Positions 51,360-63,815 of a stretch of DNA of 64,000 nucleotides are shown here, one piece after another (the first letter of the stretch is position 1; each line of letters starts with the position of its first letter). The notes below the pieces were generated by a model. It did not search any database. It was not told the origin of the DNA and saw only the letters and a program-made list of their open reading frames with translations. The position numbers and the translations under genes were made by a program. The stretch lies in contig OX463812.1 in NCBI GenBank assembly GCA_949825045.1, forward strand, positions 4,944,661-5,008,660, in the 5' to 3' direction. The stretch comes from Argyresthia goedartella. Its lineage: Eukaryota > Arthropoda > Insecta > Lepidoptera > Argyresthiidae.

Positions 51360-51483
51360 GTTTCTTGGCGCCTGAGCGAGGCCACCATCTCTCCCTCTCA
51401 CTCCTGTATGCATCTAGTGGCGCGTTGGGTACTAGCCCAACGCGCCGCTAACCCGGCAGAGCGACACTCAGGCGCCAAGAAAC
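51360..51483. repeat. Nested perfect hairpins (124 bp)
   Basis: Outer arms: GTTTCTTGGCGCCTGAG (51360-51376) and its exact reverse complement (51467-51483). Inner arms: GGCGCGTTGGG (51419-51429) and CCCAACGCGCC (51436-51446) around a 6-base loop. It is a compact foldback element or an RNA-structure-forming locus. No TA or other flanking duplication was recognised. Confidence 0.85.
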
Positions 51484-52229
51484 TTGGCGTCAGCTATATA
51501 CTAGGTTTAGATAAGCATAGTTTAAGCGTACAGTTTGAGCAATCCAGACCTGTCAAATTCACGCTACGCCTAACCAGTTTTATGGATGAATTTTCGTAAA
51601 CAATACTTAATTTTTACACAACCATTGTCACTGTCGTTATTGAAACATGGAAAGTCGTAAATGTCTGTTTTATGATGTAAATGTTTGTTTTAAGAATAGA
51701 AATGAGAATTTCTGAGTGAAGAATGTTAGATGTGTCATTTTTAGGGCGCTGTTATTGGCGAGCGCTGCGGCTATGGCAAAAGTAGTGTAAAAACCTATGC
51801 GGTGACCGTTCTTGCGGCCGTTACTAGGTACAACTTCTGTAAGCACTTTACCGCTGCCCAACCGCCTCGGAACAACAAGTTTGAAAGTGGTTTTCTACTG
51901 CAGGTAAAGGAATAAAATTCTCCCGAGTCCTGCGAAGGCGAACATTTCCGGAACATCCCGAACACTCGTTACGGCCGACGAAATCTTGGTGCACGCATCG
52001 CTATGAGTACGCCGTTGGGAACAAGTGGCGCGCACATCGCGTACCGCGTATACGTGGTACTAGTTGGATCACGTCCAGAGGCTTGCGGACCAGGTGCCGA
52101 CTAGTATTAAAAAATACCTAGTGCCGGGACCTGTTCTATCTATCTAGCAGATACGGGACGCAAAGTGGCTGGTGAAGTTATACTTCCATTCTCATAGCTT
52201 CGAGGAAAGGATACATCGTCTGAACTATT
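51484..52229. other. Intergenic DNA, nothing recognised
   Basis: GC content rises over 51890-52130, with no motif-bearing frame. Confidence 0.3.
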
Positions 52230-52258
52230 TGTCGGTTATATAATACATATAACCGACA
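52230..52258. repeat. Perfect 12-bp-arm hairpin
   Basis: TGTCGGTTATAT (52230-52241), a 5-base loop, ATATAACCGACA (52247-52258). Confidence 0.85.
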
Positions 52259-52589
52259 TGAGAAATGAGACATCGTTGAAGTAAGAATCGGCAAATGGTT
52301 TTTTCAAAGAAAGATCACATCGGTTAAGTAAGACTGTAGAAATAAGGCATCGTTTAGATGAGCAATCAATAAATTGAGTTCGATGAAATGAAAATCGATC
52401 TAATTACTTTTGAAGTCACATAGCGAACCCACTAGTTTAATTTCAAGTTCAAAAGATTTTTATTCTTATGAATATTATTAGCACAAAAATGGAGACTTAA
52501 TGAACGTCATAAAATAATCAAGCAAGCATAATAAAATATTAACTGGGTGTCTAATTATTAGTACATAATATATATGGTTCAATGAACTG

Positions 52590-52905
52590 GTTTAATGCCA
52601 GATGTCGCTGTCTTGTAAAAAGTCATTAATTTTGTAGTAGGCCTTAGTGAATCGAGAATTTTTTGAATCGAGCTTCAGTTAAGCTTTGTATTTCATGCGG
52701 AATTGTATTGTAGAAGCGTATACAGTGTCACGAAAAAAGAACCACTAACTCTGAGTCTGAACATTGGAAAAGAAAGCTTATGTTTATTTCTAGTTTGCAT
52801 ATTGTGGCGGCTATCAATGTTTTTAATGCTACTGATATTTTTCCTCACACACATTATGTTTTCATAGATATATCGACTTGCAACTAAAATATTTTATTTG
52901 CAACA
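52590..52905 (-). pseudogene. LINE 3' fragment, reverse strand
   Basis: On the minus strand: SRYIYENIMCVRKNISSIKN, then MQTRNKHKLSFPMFRLRVSG, then a decayed SLRPTTKLMTFYKTA end. This is the extreme C-terminal LINE block (compare 15121-15300, same kind), 5'-truncated. Confidence 0.65.
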
Positions 52906-53154
52906 TTAATTTTTGGCTTATGTTTAAACGATCACCAAAAACGCACCCATTTTACAACCAATAAATTCAAAACGACCGCCAGAATTAATAAACGACCACC
53001 AAATTGTGTTTGGATAATATCTCTGGTTTGTATAAATGATCACCAAACTTATTTTTATGTTTAGTGTAATTAAGTTTATGTTTTAAGTATTTTTTGCTGT
53101 TCTTACATGTTCAACCTAACACGAACTATAAAGGGGGCTTCGCTTCGCTCACCC

Positions 53155-53193
53155 GCGACCTTTACCTTTCACCTACCGAAAGGTAAAGGTCGC
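53155..53193. repeat. Perfect 16-bp-arm hairpin
   Basis: GCGACCTTTACCTTTC (53155-53170), a 7-base loop, GAAAGGTAAAGGTCGC (53178-53193). Confidence 0.87.
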
Positions 53194-53752
53194 TACCGCA
53201 ATATTTTTCCCTGATATTTTCTGCAACTTTTGGTAATCATTTAGCCATTTCGGGTAGGTTTTTTTTTTGTTGATCATTATATTTGTTGCCTTATTTTTTA
53301 TCGAAACAACATATATTCATAAACCACCCTCTTGGTAGTACTAGAATTCGGGCCATAAATTCATGGCCTGTCATGCAGTTTTCAATATAATATTCGTACT
53401 ACATTGACGGATAGTGTACGAATGTTTACGGTTTCAACATACATATAATGTTTTGTTAACGCGGCGCTTCACCCAGGCCACACATTTCTATAATAATACA
53501 TTTTGCTGACTATTTACAATGAAGACAATATAAAGTGTTTCATTACTACTTCCCTCGCAACAACTCACAACTAGAATTTATTTTACAACTGTATGGAAAA
53601 GTGACGTCTACTTAGCAGTTGATCACACAGAATGCATTAATGGTAAAGGAGATGTTTCAAATCCGACACTAAAAAACCCTCAGGCCCAGCGCGAACGAAA
53701 TGTATCTCAATATACAGAGTACAATTTACTAATTCAAAATTAATAAATATTT

Positions 53753-54067
53753 CTTTTTTTTGCCTTCTGAAGTCTTGCAGGCGTTCATAAAAATTGAGAA
53801 CTTTTAGTGAATAAAATCTTTATCATTGCCACTATTTAATCATTCATGCTTTTGGTAAAATATATATTTTTAATATAATATCAAATTAATGTTGTAAATT
53901 ATAAATAAATAAAAATATTGCCGGCCGGTTTACACCAAAAAAATATATGTTTTTCGGAGAAATAATAAAAATAAATAATTATATCAAATAGTGACAATAA
54001 GATTTTATTCACAAAAAGTTCAAAGTTTTATAAATGCCTGCAAGAATTCAGAAGGCAAAAAAAAAAA
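53753..54067. mobile_element. MITE with long inverted repeats (also 57653-57967)
   Basis: TGCCTTCTGAAGTCTTGCAG near the left end and its near-complement at about 54035-54057, with pairing continuing inward for roughly 80 bases with mismatches. An AT-rich centre and no coding. Poly-T/poly-A edges hide any target duplication. Confidence 0.7.
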
Positions 54068-54089
54068 CTTTTGCGTTTGAAGGCAGATT

Positions 54090-54530
54090 AGCCAAAGGAT
54101 GCCAAACGGCTCCTTTTGACTAAGCCTCTCCGTCCGTTAGTGGGCTATATTGAATGAACCGTAATAAGTAGAGAGTAGAAATTTGCTCAGAATGTTTATT
54201 TCTGTTGCCGCTATAGCAAAAATCAATTAACTACTCGAGATTTTATAAATAAAGGGGGTTACCCATTCAAAAGACGTGTTTTAACACCTGCGATAAAACA
54301 AAAAACATAACATACCTAATTCAAATATGATCGTAGATTTCTCAGCTTATCACATGGTTTTAATGGTGCAATTGGTTTGATATCGGTGTCACAATCTGGG
54401 TTTAAATCCACTTTTGGACATAATGTTATTCTCTTTTGTTTTCGTTTTATTATTTTTTGTGTTTATGCTTGCCTGTACGATGCCACGGAACCCCTCATGT
54501 GCGAATCCGACCCGTTCTTGAACGAGTTTT
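54090..54530 (+). repeat. Family A repeat with SINE-like tail (also 57990-58430)
   Basis: Begins with the CCGTCCGTTAGTGGG and GAACCGTAATAAGTAG block, continues to GACGTGTTTTAACACC and GGTTTGATATCGGT, and ends ACGGAACCCCTCATGTGCGA. It matches the 18285-18560 repeat in its second half. Confidence 0.6.
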
Positions 54531-55184
54531 GAGATAAAATTCGTTCGCAACGGCCTGTTTTTTTTAAATATCTCCTTCAATAATATTTTTTTTCCTCCCC
54601 GGCCCGGGAATTGAATCCGGGTCTGCTGCTCGTGAGGAAGAACCTTGGCGGAGGTCATCAAAAAGAGAAATATAAATAAAACATTCATTAAAATGCTTAA
54701 AAGTAATCACATAATCGAGACACTTGATCAAAAAATATTTTTGAAAATTAAATAAGACTAATTAAAAATTTATCACACAGATCAGAATACATTCGCCAAA
54801 ATGTAGAGGAACAAACGTTTGTTTGTAAATCATCTTTATAGTCTCCCACCCTTTCTTTCTAGTTTTATTAGCTAGCTTAAGTATTATTTCAAATGTATTC
54901 CATTATTATTAAATTCGTAGGTCGAGTGCTTGCTATAGAAGAGCACAGTAGCTTTATCAGCTAAATCTTCGTTAAATTGAGAACGTTCTATACCGCGAGT
55001 AAGTTTAAAGCTGCTTTGGTAGCTAAGTAACTAGTAACTGGTAGAAACCATAGTATATTTGCACACAATGAATGTCCTTTTGAACTTTAAAATTAAATAT
55101 AAGTTAAAAAATTATTTAAAAAAATCCGATAGAATATTTACTAAACTAAATTGTTTAATTAATTACCATCTACTTTATAACATA

Positions 55185-55800
55185 ACACGGTACGGAACCC
55201 TAAAAAACGACTACGTTTTTTAGAGTTCCGTACCCAAAGGGTAAAAATGGGACCCTATTTTTAAGATTCTGTCTGTCTGTCCGTCTGTCTCCAGGCTGTA
55301 TCTCATGAACCATGATAATTAGACTGTTGACATTTTAAAGATTTATGTTGCCGCTATAACAAAAAATACTGAATAATAGAATAAAATAAACATTTAATAA
55401 TAATAATAATAATAATAATAAATTGTTTATTTCAGGCAATATAAAACCCATAAAAAAACATACAATAAATTTTAAAATACAATTTAAAATACAATAATAC
55501 AATAACCTAAATCCAAAATAAATCTAAAACATAAGTGATACATATACCTACATTACCCCTGTCCCTGAATTTAAGGTGGCTCCCATACAACAATTATTTC
55601 AATACCGCATACAAAAGTATGAATGCACTTGGTTACGTACATGGAGTGTGAAAGTAGCCGCCCGCACTAATAATTTTGTAAACAACATTTTGCTATGTAA
55701 AATCCAAACTTTTCACTCCACACCATCCCTATCATTGTACGATGGTACGGAATCCTTTGTGCGCGAGTCCGACTCGCACTTGGCCGTTTTTTTTTATACA
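55185..55800 (+). repeat. Family A repeat with nested LINE tail (also 59085-59700)
   Basis: Starts ACGGTACGGAACCCTAAAAA beside a short palindrome, then TTCCGTACCCAAAGGGTAAA, TCTGTCTGTCCGTCTGTCT and CTGTATCTCATGAACC. It ends GCGAGTCCGACTCGCACTTG. A reverse LINE 3' tail with a (TAA)n run (about 55395-55565) is nested inside. The best-preserved family A copy. Confidence 0.7.
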
Positions 55801-56294
55801 AAAGTACTTTTACGTCCGGCTGTCACAACAACGTCGAAGTCTTAGCAAAGTTGGCTAAGACTGGGTAAGTTTGTGACAGTATATATATCATTTTGTGGTG
55901 GTAAGTTACGGTAAAAGTGATGTTTTTACGTTAATTCCCTGCAATAAGCTCTGTTAGGGCACTGCAAAAACTTACTAACTTCAAACCTAATGTGGGTGGG
56001 TGTGTGATATAACTTATTATTTAGGATGTAGTTCAGTCTTATACCTATGAGAATTATTTATCATGTAGATATTCTTCACCACTGTTTTTTTTTCTATCCT
56101 CGGAAATGAATTTCATCTTTAATCAATACCAAGAAAGGTTTTTTGATTGCGAAATATGTAATCAAGTAAATACATATGTGTTTTACGGGTGTTAGTGTGT
56201 ATGTAATATTGTGTAATTATTGACAAAATGTAGGGCTGTAATATAATGCTTTAGGAGTGATAAGTAAAAGTAAAATGTGCCTTCGACGACATCT
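55801..56294. other. Unit spacer, no gene seen (also +3900)
   Basis: AT-rich; no ORF or repeat assigned. Confidence 0.35.
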
Positions 56295-56490
56295 ATTGAA
56301 GAGCTCTGTGGCATTGCGGTTCGAAGCTGGGCCAAGCGAGAGGTCTGGGGTTGAAATCCTGGTTTAGGAGGAAGAAAAAATACTTAAGCTCTTATATGTG
56401 TCTGACGTCGCTATATCTGGTTACCAATAAACAGAGTAACCTAGTGTGGGGCTAGAAGCCATGTATGCGAATATATATTCAGTCTGTTAC
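56295..56490 (+). repeat. tRNA-derived SINE (also about 60195-60390)
   Basis: TGGCATTGCGGTTCG is A-box-like and GGGGTTGAAATCCTGG is B-box-like, about 40 bases apart. The tail (TCTGACGTCGCTATATCTGG, CCTAGTGTGGGGCTAGAAGC) matches the two SINEs at 63.6-64.0 kb. No real tRNA fold was built. Confidence 0.6.
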
Positions 56491-57511
56491 CAGCAAGTGG
56501 GTTTTTTTTTAAGTAGAGTAAAGTGTCATGGTTCTCTTGTAATGGTACATACATTGAATACAAGAGTCAGTTCATTTAACGCTTGGGTTATCGAGTAATT
56601 CGAAGTAAGTTGGCAAGAAATGAGCCTGAGAACGTAGTTAATTTCGGGGAAAAGAAGTCGGGTCAGGTTTTTTTGTCGCATTCCTGCGAAATGTGTAGGA
56701 ATCAGAGCCGAATTGGCTGCACGCTGAATAAATTATTGATAACTAAATAATGGAAGGTTCTTATGAAACTATACGGAGAAAGCTAATGTGTTGACTGCAA
56801 ATATACAACTGCGATTGATTATTACGTTGTGGTGAGTCTGACATCACGGGTTTGCATAATATCATTCCAGTGATCTTTGTCTTAGACGCTAGCGGTCGGG
56901 CAATCAGGCTTAATTAACTGCAACCGCTTTATAGCCAGCGATCGACAAATTTTGTGTATCGGCAATACCAAATGACTTGAGTGACAAACGATGGTTGGTT
57001 ATAGGAACTATGCATACACAAAACTGTAGACAGCAGGCGTGAATGGCATGTTTGATTGAAACTAGACCCTGTGTAGTTAATGATAAGAAGCTTGCGCTTG
57101 GGCAGTGTTTGCGGGGTGGGACGCCGTCTCACCCATGTGGGCTACTATAAATACGAGAGCGGGGGTGGAGAAGAGAAGCAGTCCGTACGTCAAACCACTG
57201 TGGTACACGTGTCTTTCGGTAATCTGAACAGTTCGGTCTGCTGTTTTACGCGTCTGGAACTGGAAGATTTGTGATTGCGTGCTACAGTGGATTTTCGTGT
57301 GTGTCTGAAGCGCCGAGATATACCTCGGTTCCTATCCTTTAAATCAACCTACCCAAATTCCAAAACTATCCTTGGGTCGTTAGATAAGAACTTGTAGGTA
57401 ATTTGATCTGAGTCTGAGTCTGGGCTTGGAGCGACCCTAATTTCCTTTTTCCTTCACCATAGGGTTCCTGGATTAGCTCGTAGGAAATTCGCGGGTTAAT
57501 CCTTTCCTCAT
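56491..57511. other. Unit segment around the promoter, no ORF recognised (also +3900)
   Basis: Apart from the promoter block, no motif-bearing frame. Short mirrored frames at 56929-57274 are judged chance. Confidence 0.35.
57146..57185 (+). promoter_or_regulatory. TATA-type core promoter (also 61046-61085)
   Basis: TATAAATA (57146-57153) is followed by GCAGTCCG, with an initiator-like CAGT start near 57180, about 33 bases on. The upstream sequence is GC-rich for the region. It could be a host gene promoter whose first exon runs right, or the U3/R border of an LTR. No protein-coding exon was recognised downstream. Confidence 0.45.
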
Positions 57512-60500
57512 TTAGCAGTTGATCACACAGAATGCATTAATGGTAAAGGAGATGTTTCAAATCCGACACTAAAAAACCCTCAGGCCCAGCGCGAACGAAA
57601 TGTATCTCAATATACAGAGTACAATTTACTAATTCAAAATTAATAAATATTTCTTTTTTTTGCCTTCTGAAGTCTTGCAGGCGTTCATAAAAATTGAGAA
57701 CTTTTAGTGAATAAAATCTTTATCATTGCCACTATTTAATCATTCATGCTTTTGGTAAAATATATATTTTTAATATAATATCAAATTAATGTTGTAAATT
57801 ATAAATAAATAAAAATATTGCCGGCCGGTTTACACCAAAAAAATATATGTTTTTCGGAGAAATAATAAAAATAAATAATTATATCAAATAGTGACAATAA
57901 GATTTTATTCACAAAAAGTTCAAAGTTTTATAAATGCCTGCAAGAATTCAGAAGGCAAAAAAAAAAACTTTTGCGTTTGAAGGCAGATTAGCCAAAGGAT
58001 GCCAAACGGCTCCTTTTGACTAAGCCTCTCCGTCCGTTAGTGGGCTATATTGAATGAACCGTAATAAGTAGAGAGTAGAAATTTGCTCAGAATGTTTATT
58101 TCTGTTGCCGCTATAGCAAAAATCAATTAACTACTCGAGATTTTATAAATAAAGGGGGTTACCCATTCAAAAGACGTGTTTTAACACCTGCGATAAAACA
58201 AAAAACATAACATACCTAATTCAAATATGATCGTAGATTTCTCAGCTTATCACATGGTTTTAATGGTGCAATTGGTTTGATATCGGTGTCACAATCTGGG
58301 TTTAAATCCACTTTTGGACATAATGTTATTCTCTTTTGTTTTCGTTTTATTATTTTTTGTGTTTATGCTTGCCTGTACGATGCCACGGAACCCCTCATGT
58401 GCGAATCCGACCCGTTCTTGAACGAGTTTTGAGATAAAATTCGTTCGCAACGGCCTGTTTTTTTTAAATATCTCCTTCAATAATATTTTTTTTCCTCCCC
58501 GGCCCGGGAATTGAATCCGGGTCTGCTGCTCGTGAGGAAGAACCTTGGCGGAGGTCATCAAAAAGAGAAATATAAATAAAACATTCATTAAAATGCTTAA
58601 AAGTAATCACATAATCGAGACACTTGATCAAAAAATATTTTTGAAAATTAAATAAGACTAATTAAAAATTTATCACACAGATCAGAATACATTCGCCAAA
58701 ATGTAGAGGAACAAACGTTTGTTTGTAAATCATCTTTATAGTCTCCCACCCTTTCTTTCTAGTTTTATTAGCTAGCTTAAGTATTATTTCAAATGTATTC
58801 CATTATTATTAAATTCGTAGGTCGAGTGCTTGCTATAGAAGAGCACAGTAGCTTTATCAGCTAAATCTTCGTTAAATTGAGAACGTTCTATACCGCGAGT
58901 AAGTTTAAAGCTGCTTTGGTAGCTAAGTAACTAGTAACTGGTAGAAACCATAGTATATTTGCACACAATGAATGTCCTTTTGAACTTTAAAATTAAATAT
59001 AAGTTAAAAAATTATTTAAAAAAATCCGATAGAATATTTACTAAACTAAATTGTTTAATTAATTACCATCTACTTTATAACATAACACGGTACGGAACCC
59101 TAAAAAACGACTACGTTTTTTAGAGTTCCGTACCCAAAGGGTAAAAATGGGACCCTATTTTTAAGATTCTGTCTGTCTGTCCGTCTGTCTCCAGGCTGTA
59201 TCTCATGAACCATGATAATTAGACTGTTGACATTTTAAAGATTTATGTTGCCGCTATAACAAAAAATACTGAATAATAGAATAAAATAAACATTTAATAA
59301 TAATAATAATAATAATAATAAATTGTTTATTTCAGGCAATATAAAACCCATAAAAAAACATACAATAAATTTTAAAATACAATTTAAAATACAATAATAC
59401 AATAACCTAAATCCAAAATAAATCTAAAACATAAGTGATACATATACCTACATTACCCCTGTCCCTGAATTTAAGGTGGCTCCCATACAACAATTATTTC
59501 AATACCGCATACAAAAGTATGAATGCACTTGGTTACGTACATGGAGTGTGAAAGTAGCCGCCCGCACTAATAATTTTGTAAACAACATTTTGCTATGTAA
59601 AATCCAAACTTTTCACTCCACACCATCCCTATCATTGTACGATGGTACGGAATCCTTTGTGCGCGAGTCCGACTCGCACTTGGCCGTTTTTTTTTATACA
59701 AAAGTACTTTTACGTCCGGCTGTCACAACAACGTCGAAGTCTTAGCAAAGTTGGCTAAGACTGGGTAAGTTTGTGACAGTATATATATCATTTTGTGGTG
59801 GTAAGTTACGGTAAAAGTGATGTTTTTACGTTAATTCCCTGCAATAAGCTCTGTTAGGGCACTGCAAAAACTTACTAACTTCAAACCTAATGTGGGTGGG
59901 TGTGTGATATAACTTATTATTTAGGATGTAGTTCAGTCTTATACCTATGAGAATTATTTATCATGTAGATATTCTTCACCACTGTTTTTTTTTCTATCCT
60001 CGGAAATGAATTTCATCTTTAATCAATACCAAGAAAGGTTTTTTGATTGCGAAATATGTAATCAAGTAAATATATATGTGTTTTACGGGTGTTAGTGTGT
60101 ATGTAATATTGTGTAATTATTGACAAAATGTAGGGCTGTAATATAATGCTTTAGGAGTGATAAGTAAAAGTAAAATGTGCCTTCGACGACATCTATTGAA
60201 GAGCTCTGTGGCATTGCGGTTCGAAGCTGGGCCAAGCGAGAGGTCTGGGGTTGAAATCCTGGTTTAGGAGGAAGAAAAAATACTTAAGCTCTTATATGTG
60301 TCTGACGTCGCTATTTCTGGTTACCAATAAACAGAGTAACCTAGTGTGGGGCTAGAAGCCATGTATGCGAATATATATTCAGTCTGTTACCAGCAAGTGG
60401 GTTTTTTTTTAAGTAGAGTAAAGTGTCATGGTTCTCTTGTAATGGTACATACATTGAATACAAGAGTCAGTTCATTTAACGCTTGGGTTATCGAGTAATT

Positions 60501-61411
60501 CGAAGTAAGTTGGCAAGAAATGAGCCTGAGAACGTAGTTAATTTCGGGGAAAAGAAGTCGGGTCAGGTTTTTTTGTCGCATTCCTGCGAAATGTGTAGGA
60601 ATCAGAGCCGAATTGGCTGCACGCTGAATAAATTATTGATAACTAAATAATGGAAGGTTCTTATGAAACTATACGGAGAAAGCTAATGTGTTGACTGCAA
60701 ATATACAACTGCGATTGATTATTACGTTGTGGTGAGTCTGACATCACGGGTTTGCATAATATCATTCCAGTGATCTTTGTCTTAGACGCTAGCGGTCGGG
60801 CAATCAGGCTTAATTAACTGCAACCGCTTTATAGCCAGCGATCGACAAATTTTGTGTATCGGCAATACCAAATGACTTGAGTGACAAACGATGGTTGGTT
60901 ATAGGAACTATGCATACACAAAACTGTAGACAGCAGGCGTGAATGGCATGTTTGATTGAAACTAGACCCTGTGTAGTTAATGATAAGAAGCTTGCGCTTG
61001 GGCAGTGTTTGCGGGGTGGGACGCCGTCTCACCCATGTGGGCTACTATAAATACGAGAGCGGGGGTGGAGAAGAGAAGCAGTCCGTACGTCAAACCACTG
61101 TGGTACACGTGTCTTTCGGTAATCTGAACAGTTCGGTCTGCTGTTTTACGCGTCTGGAACTGGAAGATTTGTGATTGCGTGCTACAGTGGATTTTCGTGT
61201 GTGTCTGAAGCGCCGAGATATACCTCGGTTCCTATCCTTTAAATCAACCTACCCAAATTCCAAAACTATCCTTGGGTCGTTAGATAAGAACTTGTAGGTA
61301 ATTTGATCTGAGTCTGAGTCTGGGCTTGGAGCGACCCTAATTTCCTTTTTCCTTCACCATAGGGTTCCTGGATTAGCTCGTAGGAAATTCGCGGGTTAAT
61401 CCTTTCCTCAT
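57512..61411. repeat. 3900-bp tandem duplication, copy 2
   Basis: See copy 1. Same internal parts at +3900: MITE 57653-57967, family A 57990-58420 and 59080-59700, LINE tail 59295-59465, SINE about 60195-60390, promoter block about 61046-61082. After 61411 unique sequence begins (CCCTTCGTGTAGC). Confidence 0.97.
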
Positions 61412-62631
61412 TCCCTTCGTGTAGCGAGTTTTGAAATTCCCACACACACAAGTCGTTAAACATACGAGCACATTCAATTCACATACAACAATCTTCGAGT
61501 GGTGTCGATGATGGACGTGGTATAACACTAGGATTTTATACAAGGCTAGACAGGAGTTTAGTTAAGGCTAAACCTAGGTTGTCAAGGCATAGGGAAACTG
61601 TTTGATCGATGGGGTTCCACGGATGAAAATAACAAATTCAGAACAAAGTATAAACGTTGTCAACTCAGATAACCTATCCTGTTCATATCTTTGACATTTG
61701 ACTGTTGTCGGGGACGCGCGAAGAGATCGATTCACAGTCTAAAGTTCATTGTTTAGGGACGGGTAGATATTTTGCCTTGCCTTGGATCGTTTTGATTCAA
61801 GTTGCAACTTTAAATTAAATGTCAATTTCGCTGGGAGATCTAACGTGTAGATTTTGTCGCGCATTTATTTTGCTGGGCTCAGTCAAGGCGTGCTGATGTA
61901 AACGAGGTACCTAAATCGGTATTTCCGAAGTACGTAACTCGTTGTGGAGAGGGTAAGATCTCTAAAGCACTAAAGAAAACGTTTCGATAACATCCAGCTC
62001 GAATTGCGCAGAGTTGAAGGTTTCAAAACGTTACGGACCTTTTGAGGAAACAGCTAGTCCAGACCCATTTCGGAAAATCAAATCGCAATTGTGTAAACCC
62101 GGTCTATTTGGATCGTTATATCCGTGAACTAATCGAGCACATGAAATATCATTGAGTACTCACGTCGTAACACTACGACGAATAACCATACGATATCCCA
62201 AACAAATATTATAAATTGTGGTCGACCACATAAAAGAAGCTCCAAGCGCCCATATATACAAAAAAATAAATGGTACTAGTACACAAAATACAACAAAGAT
62301 CGATCTGGCGCAAAACACCGCTAACTGATGCGAAATACTGGCTTGCGGGCATACATGCACTCTCTGTATAACTTGAAACTCTAACTTCCTGAATCAATCT
62401 TCGTTCAACTATTGTACATCTAACGAATTCTCAAGAAACTAGAAATTCAGACTTATCATTCTTGACTTGACATTTCACAGCTGAATCGGGACATCTCTTT
62501 TGGGGGTAGATAGAATAGACGATCATAGCTTTCTGACAGCTGCGGCTCGACCTTAGCTATTTATGCCGTTACACTCTAACTTAACCATCACTTTAATTTA
62601 AACAATAAAACTAAAATTCAGACTTTTTTTT
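61412..62631. other. Unique DNA right of the duplication, no gene seen
   Basis: About 1.2 kb. If the 61046 promoter is real, its transcript would run through here. No clear exon, splice pair or repeat match was found. Confidence 0.35.
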
Positions 62632-63096
62632 ACCTTTATCTAGACACGTATCATAAACCCTCTTTACTGCGTCCAAAAACCACACGTTACGACCAGCATA
62701 ATGATAAACTTCTTGGTAAAAACTCATTTCTTATCTGAATATTGAGCATTATGAACATAATGTACCAAAATTTGTCAAATTATCACATTCAAATTTCGAA
62801 CGCCGGCGCCCGCCTGGTGCCGCCCCTAGTTGTCTGTGCAGTTGGTACTTTTGAACATGCTAAAAATCTGCAGAGCATGCGACCAAGGCCACAATGCCGG
62901 TTGAACATGTGGTACCTGAACACATCAAAGAGAGCTTATCATAAGTGTGAAGATAAACTAGTGTATGAAACCGTACATAATTAGGCATTAAAACTCTCGA
63001 GTGATATTATTATGAAACTCGCCTTCGACTCGTTTCATAAACCCACTCTCGAGTATTAATGCCCCCCCATTATGTAGCAGTCACATAAAGTACTAC
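62632..63096. repeat. Repeat C, copy 2
   Basis: Aligned along its length with 19001-19509, sharing TAATTAGGCATTAAAACTCT and GTTTCATAAACCCACTCTCG among others, with small indels. Same internal palindromes. Confidence 0.7.
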
Positions 63097-63630
63097 GAGT
63101 ATTCTAACAAAATTTTAATTGCCAGCAATGTACAGCAAACAATTTATTAAAACCCTCCAAACATGAACGCAATGATAAGGACGACAATACTTTTATCATA
63201 TTTTGTCACAGTTTTTCACCCCGTACCGCGACATGCCTTGTACCAAATACATTATCAATATGCATAACGACAATTGTGAGTTAACCCACCATATTTAATG
63301 TGCGAATTTCGATAATTTCATTGTTCAGTCATTTCACGTAATTATGATTTGCTAATCCATGCAAACAATTACTAATGGAATATATTACTATCACTTTAAA
63401 TAAATGCCCGTTTTTAGCTTCTAGTATGTCACGGGTTTTTTCTTGAGTGCGACTTTACTAGCTGAGTCTGCTTTTCAAGCTTTTGTGGTGGCTAGTGGGT
63501 TGCTCTATTGACCTTTAGATTTTTTTCTCTTACACTTTGAGGATGATATCGAATGAGAAATATATGCCTTTGGCAGCATCCCAGGAAGAACCGCTTTGAA
63601 GCCGAGAGTAATTTCTAGCCACTGTTCTTA
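63097..63630. other. Intergenic DNA, nothing recognised
   Basis: AT-rich; no ORF above chance. Confidence 0.35.
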
Positions 63631-63634
63631 TATC

Positions 63635-63815
63635 AGTATATCTTATTTATTGAGTTATCTCGGTTGTAACTATGATTTTTAAGTAGAGGTCCCGGGTTCG
63701 AATCTTGGCTGGGGAAGAGCAAAACCCAGATCTTGGATGTTAACATGTTTGTGTCGTCGTCATTCCTGGTACCCACGACATAGGGAATCCTAGTGTAGGG
63801 CCAAAAGCAATGTAT
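63635..63815 (+). repeat. tRNA-derived SINE, copy 1 of a tandem pair
   Basis: GAGTTATCTCGGTTGTAAC is A-box-like and GGTTCGAATCT (63695-63705) is the B box. The body ends CCTAGTGTAGGGCCAAAAGC. RNA polymerase III promoter structure of a tRNA-related SINE. Confidence 0.65.

Larger units (their letters stand above)
53612..57511. repeat. 3900-bp tandem duplication, copy 1
   Basis: Identical to 57512-61411 at an offset of exactly 3900, apart from two substitutions noticed by eye (56172 C against 60072 T; 56415 A against 60315 T). The junction CCTTTCCTCAT/TTAGCAGTTG shows only about one base of microhomology. The unit has no recognised coding gene. It holds a MITE, family A and LINE-tail repeats, a SINE and a promoter-like block. 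Confidence 0.97.

Noticed and set aside
54389..54688. 99-residue minus-strand frame (also at 58289)
   Set aside because: Lies in family A and MITE-flanking repeat sequence; duplicated only because the 3900-bp unit is.
55576..55845. 89-residue plus frame (also at 59476)
   Set aside because: Reads through the family A repeat tail, whose end words give its C-terminus.
56929..57274. Opposed 67- and 64-residue frames around the promoter (also +3900)
   Set aside because: No motif, overlap the promoter elements, likely chance.
62160..62397. Two overlapping hydrophobic minus-strand frames
   Set aside because: Membrane-like composition but no start context, homologue or splice evidence; typical of AT-rich chance ORFs.
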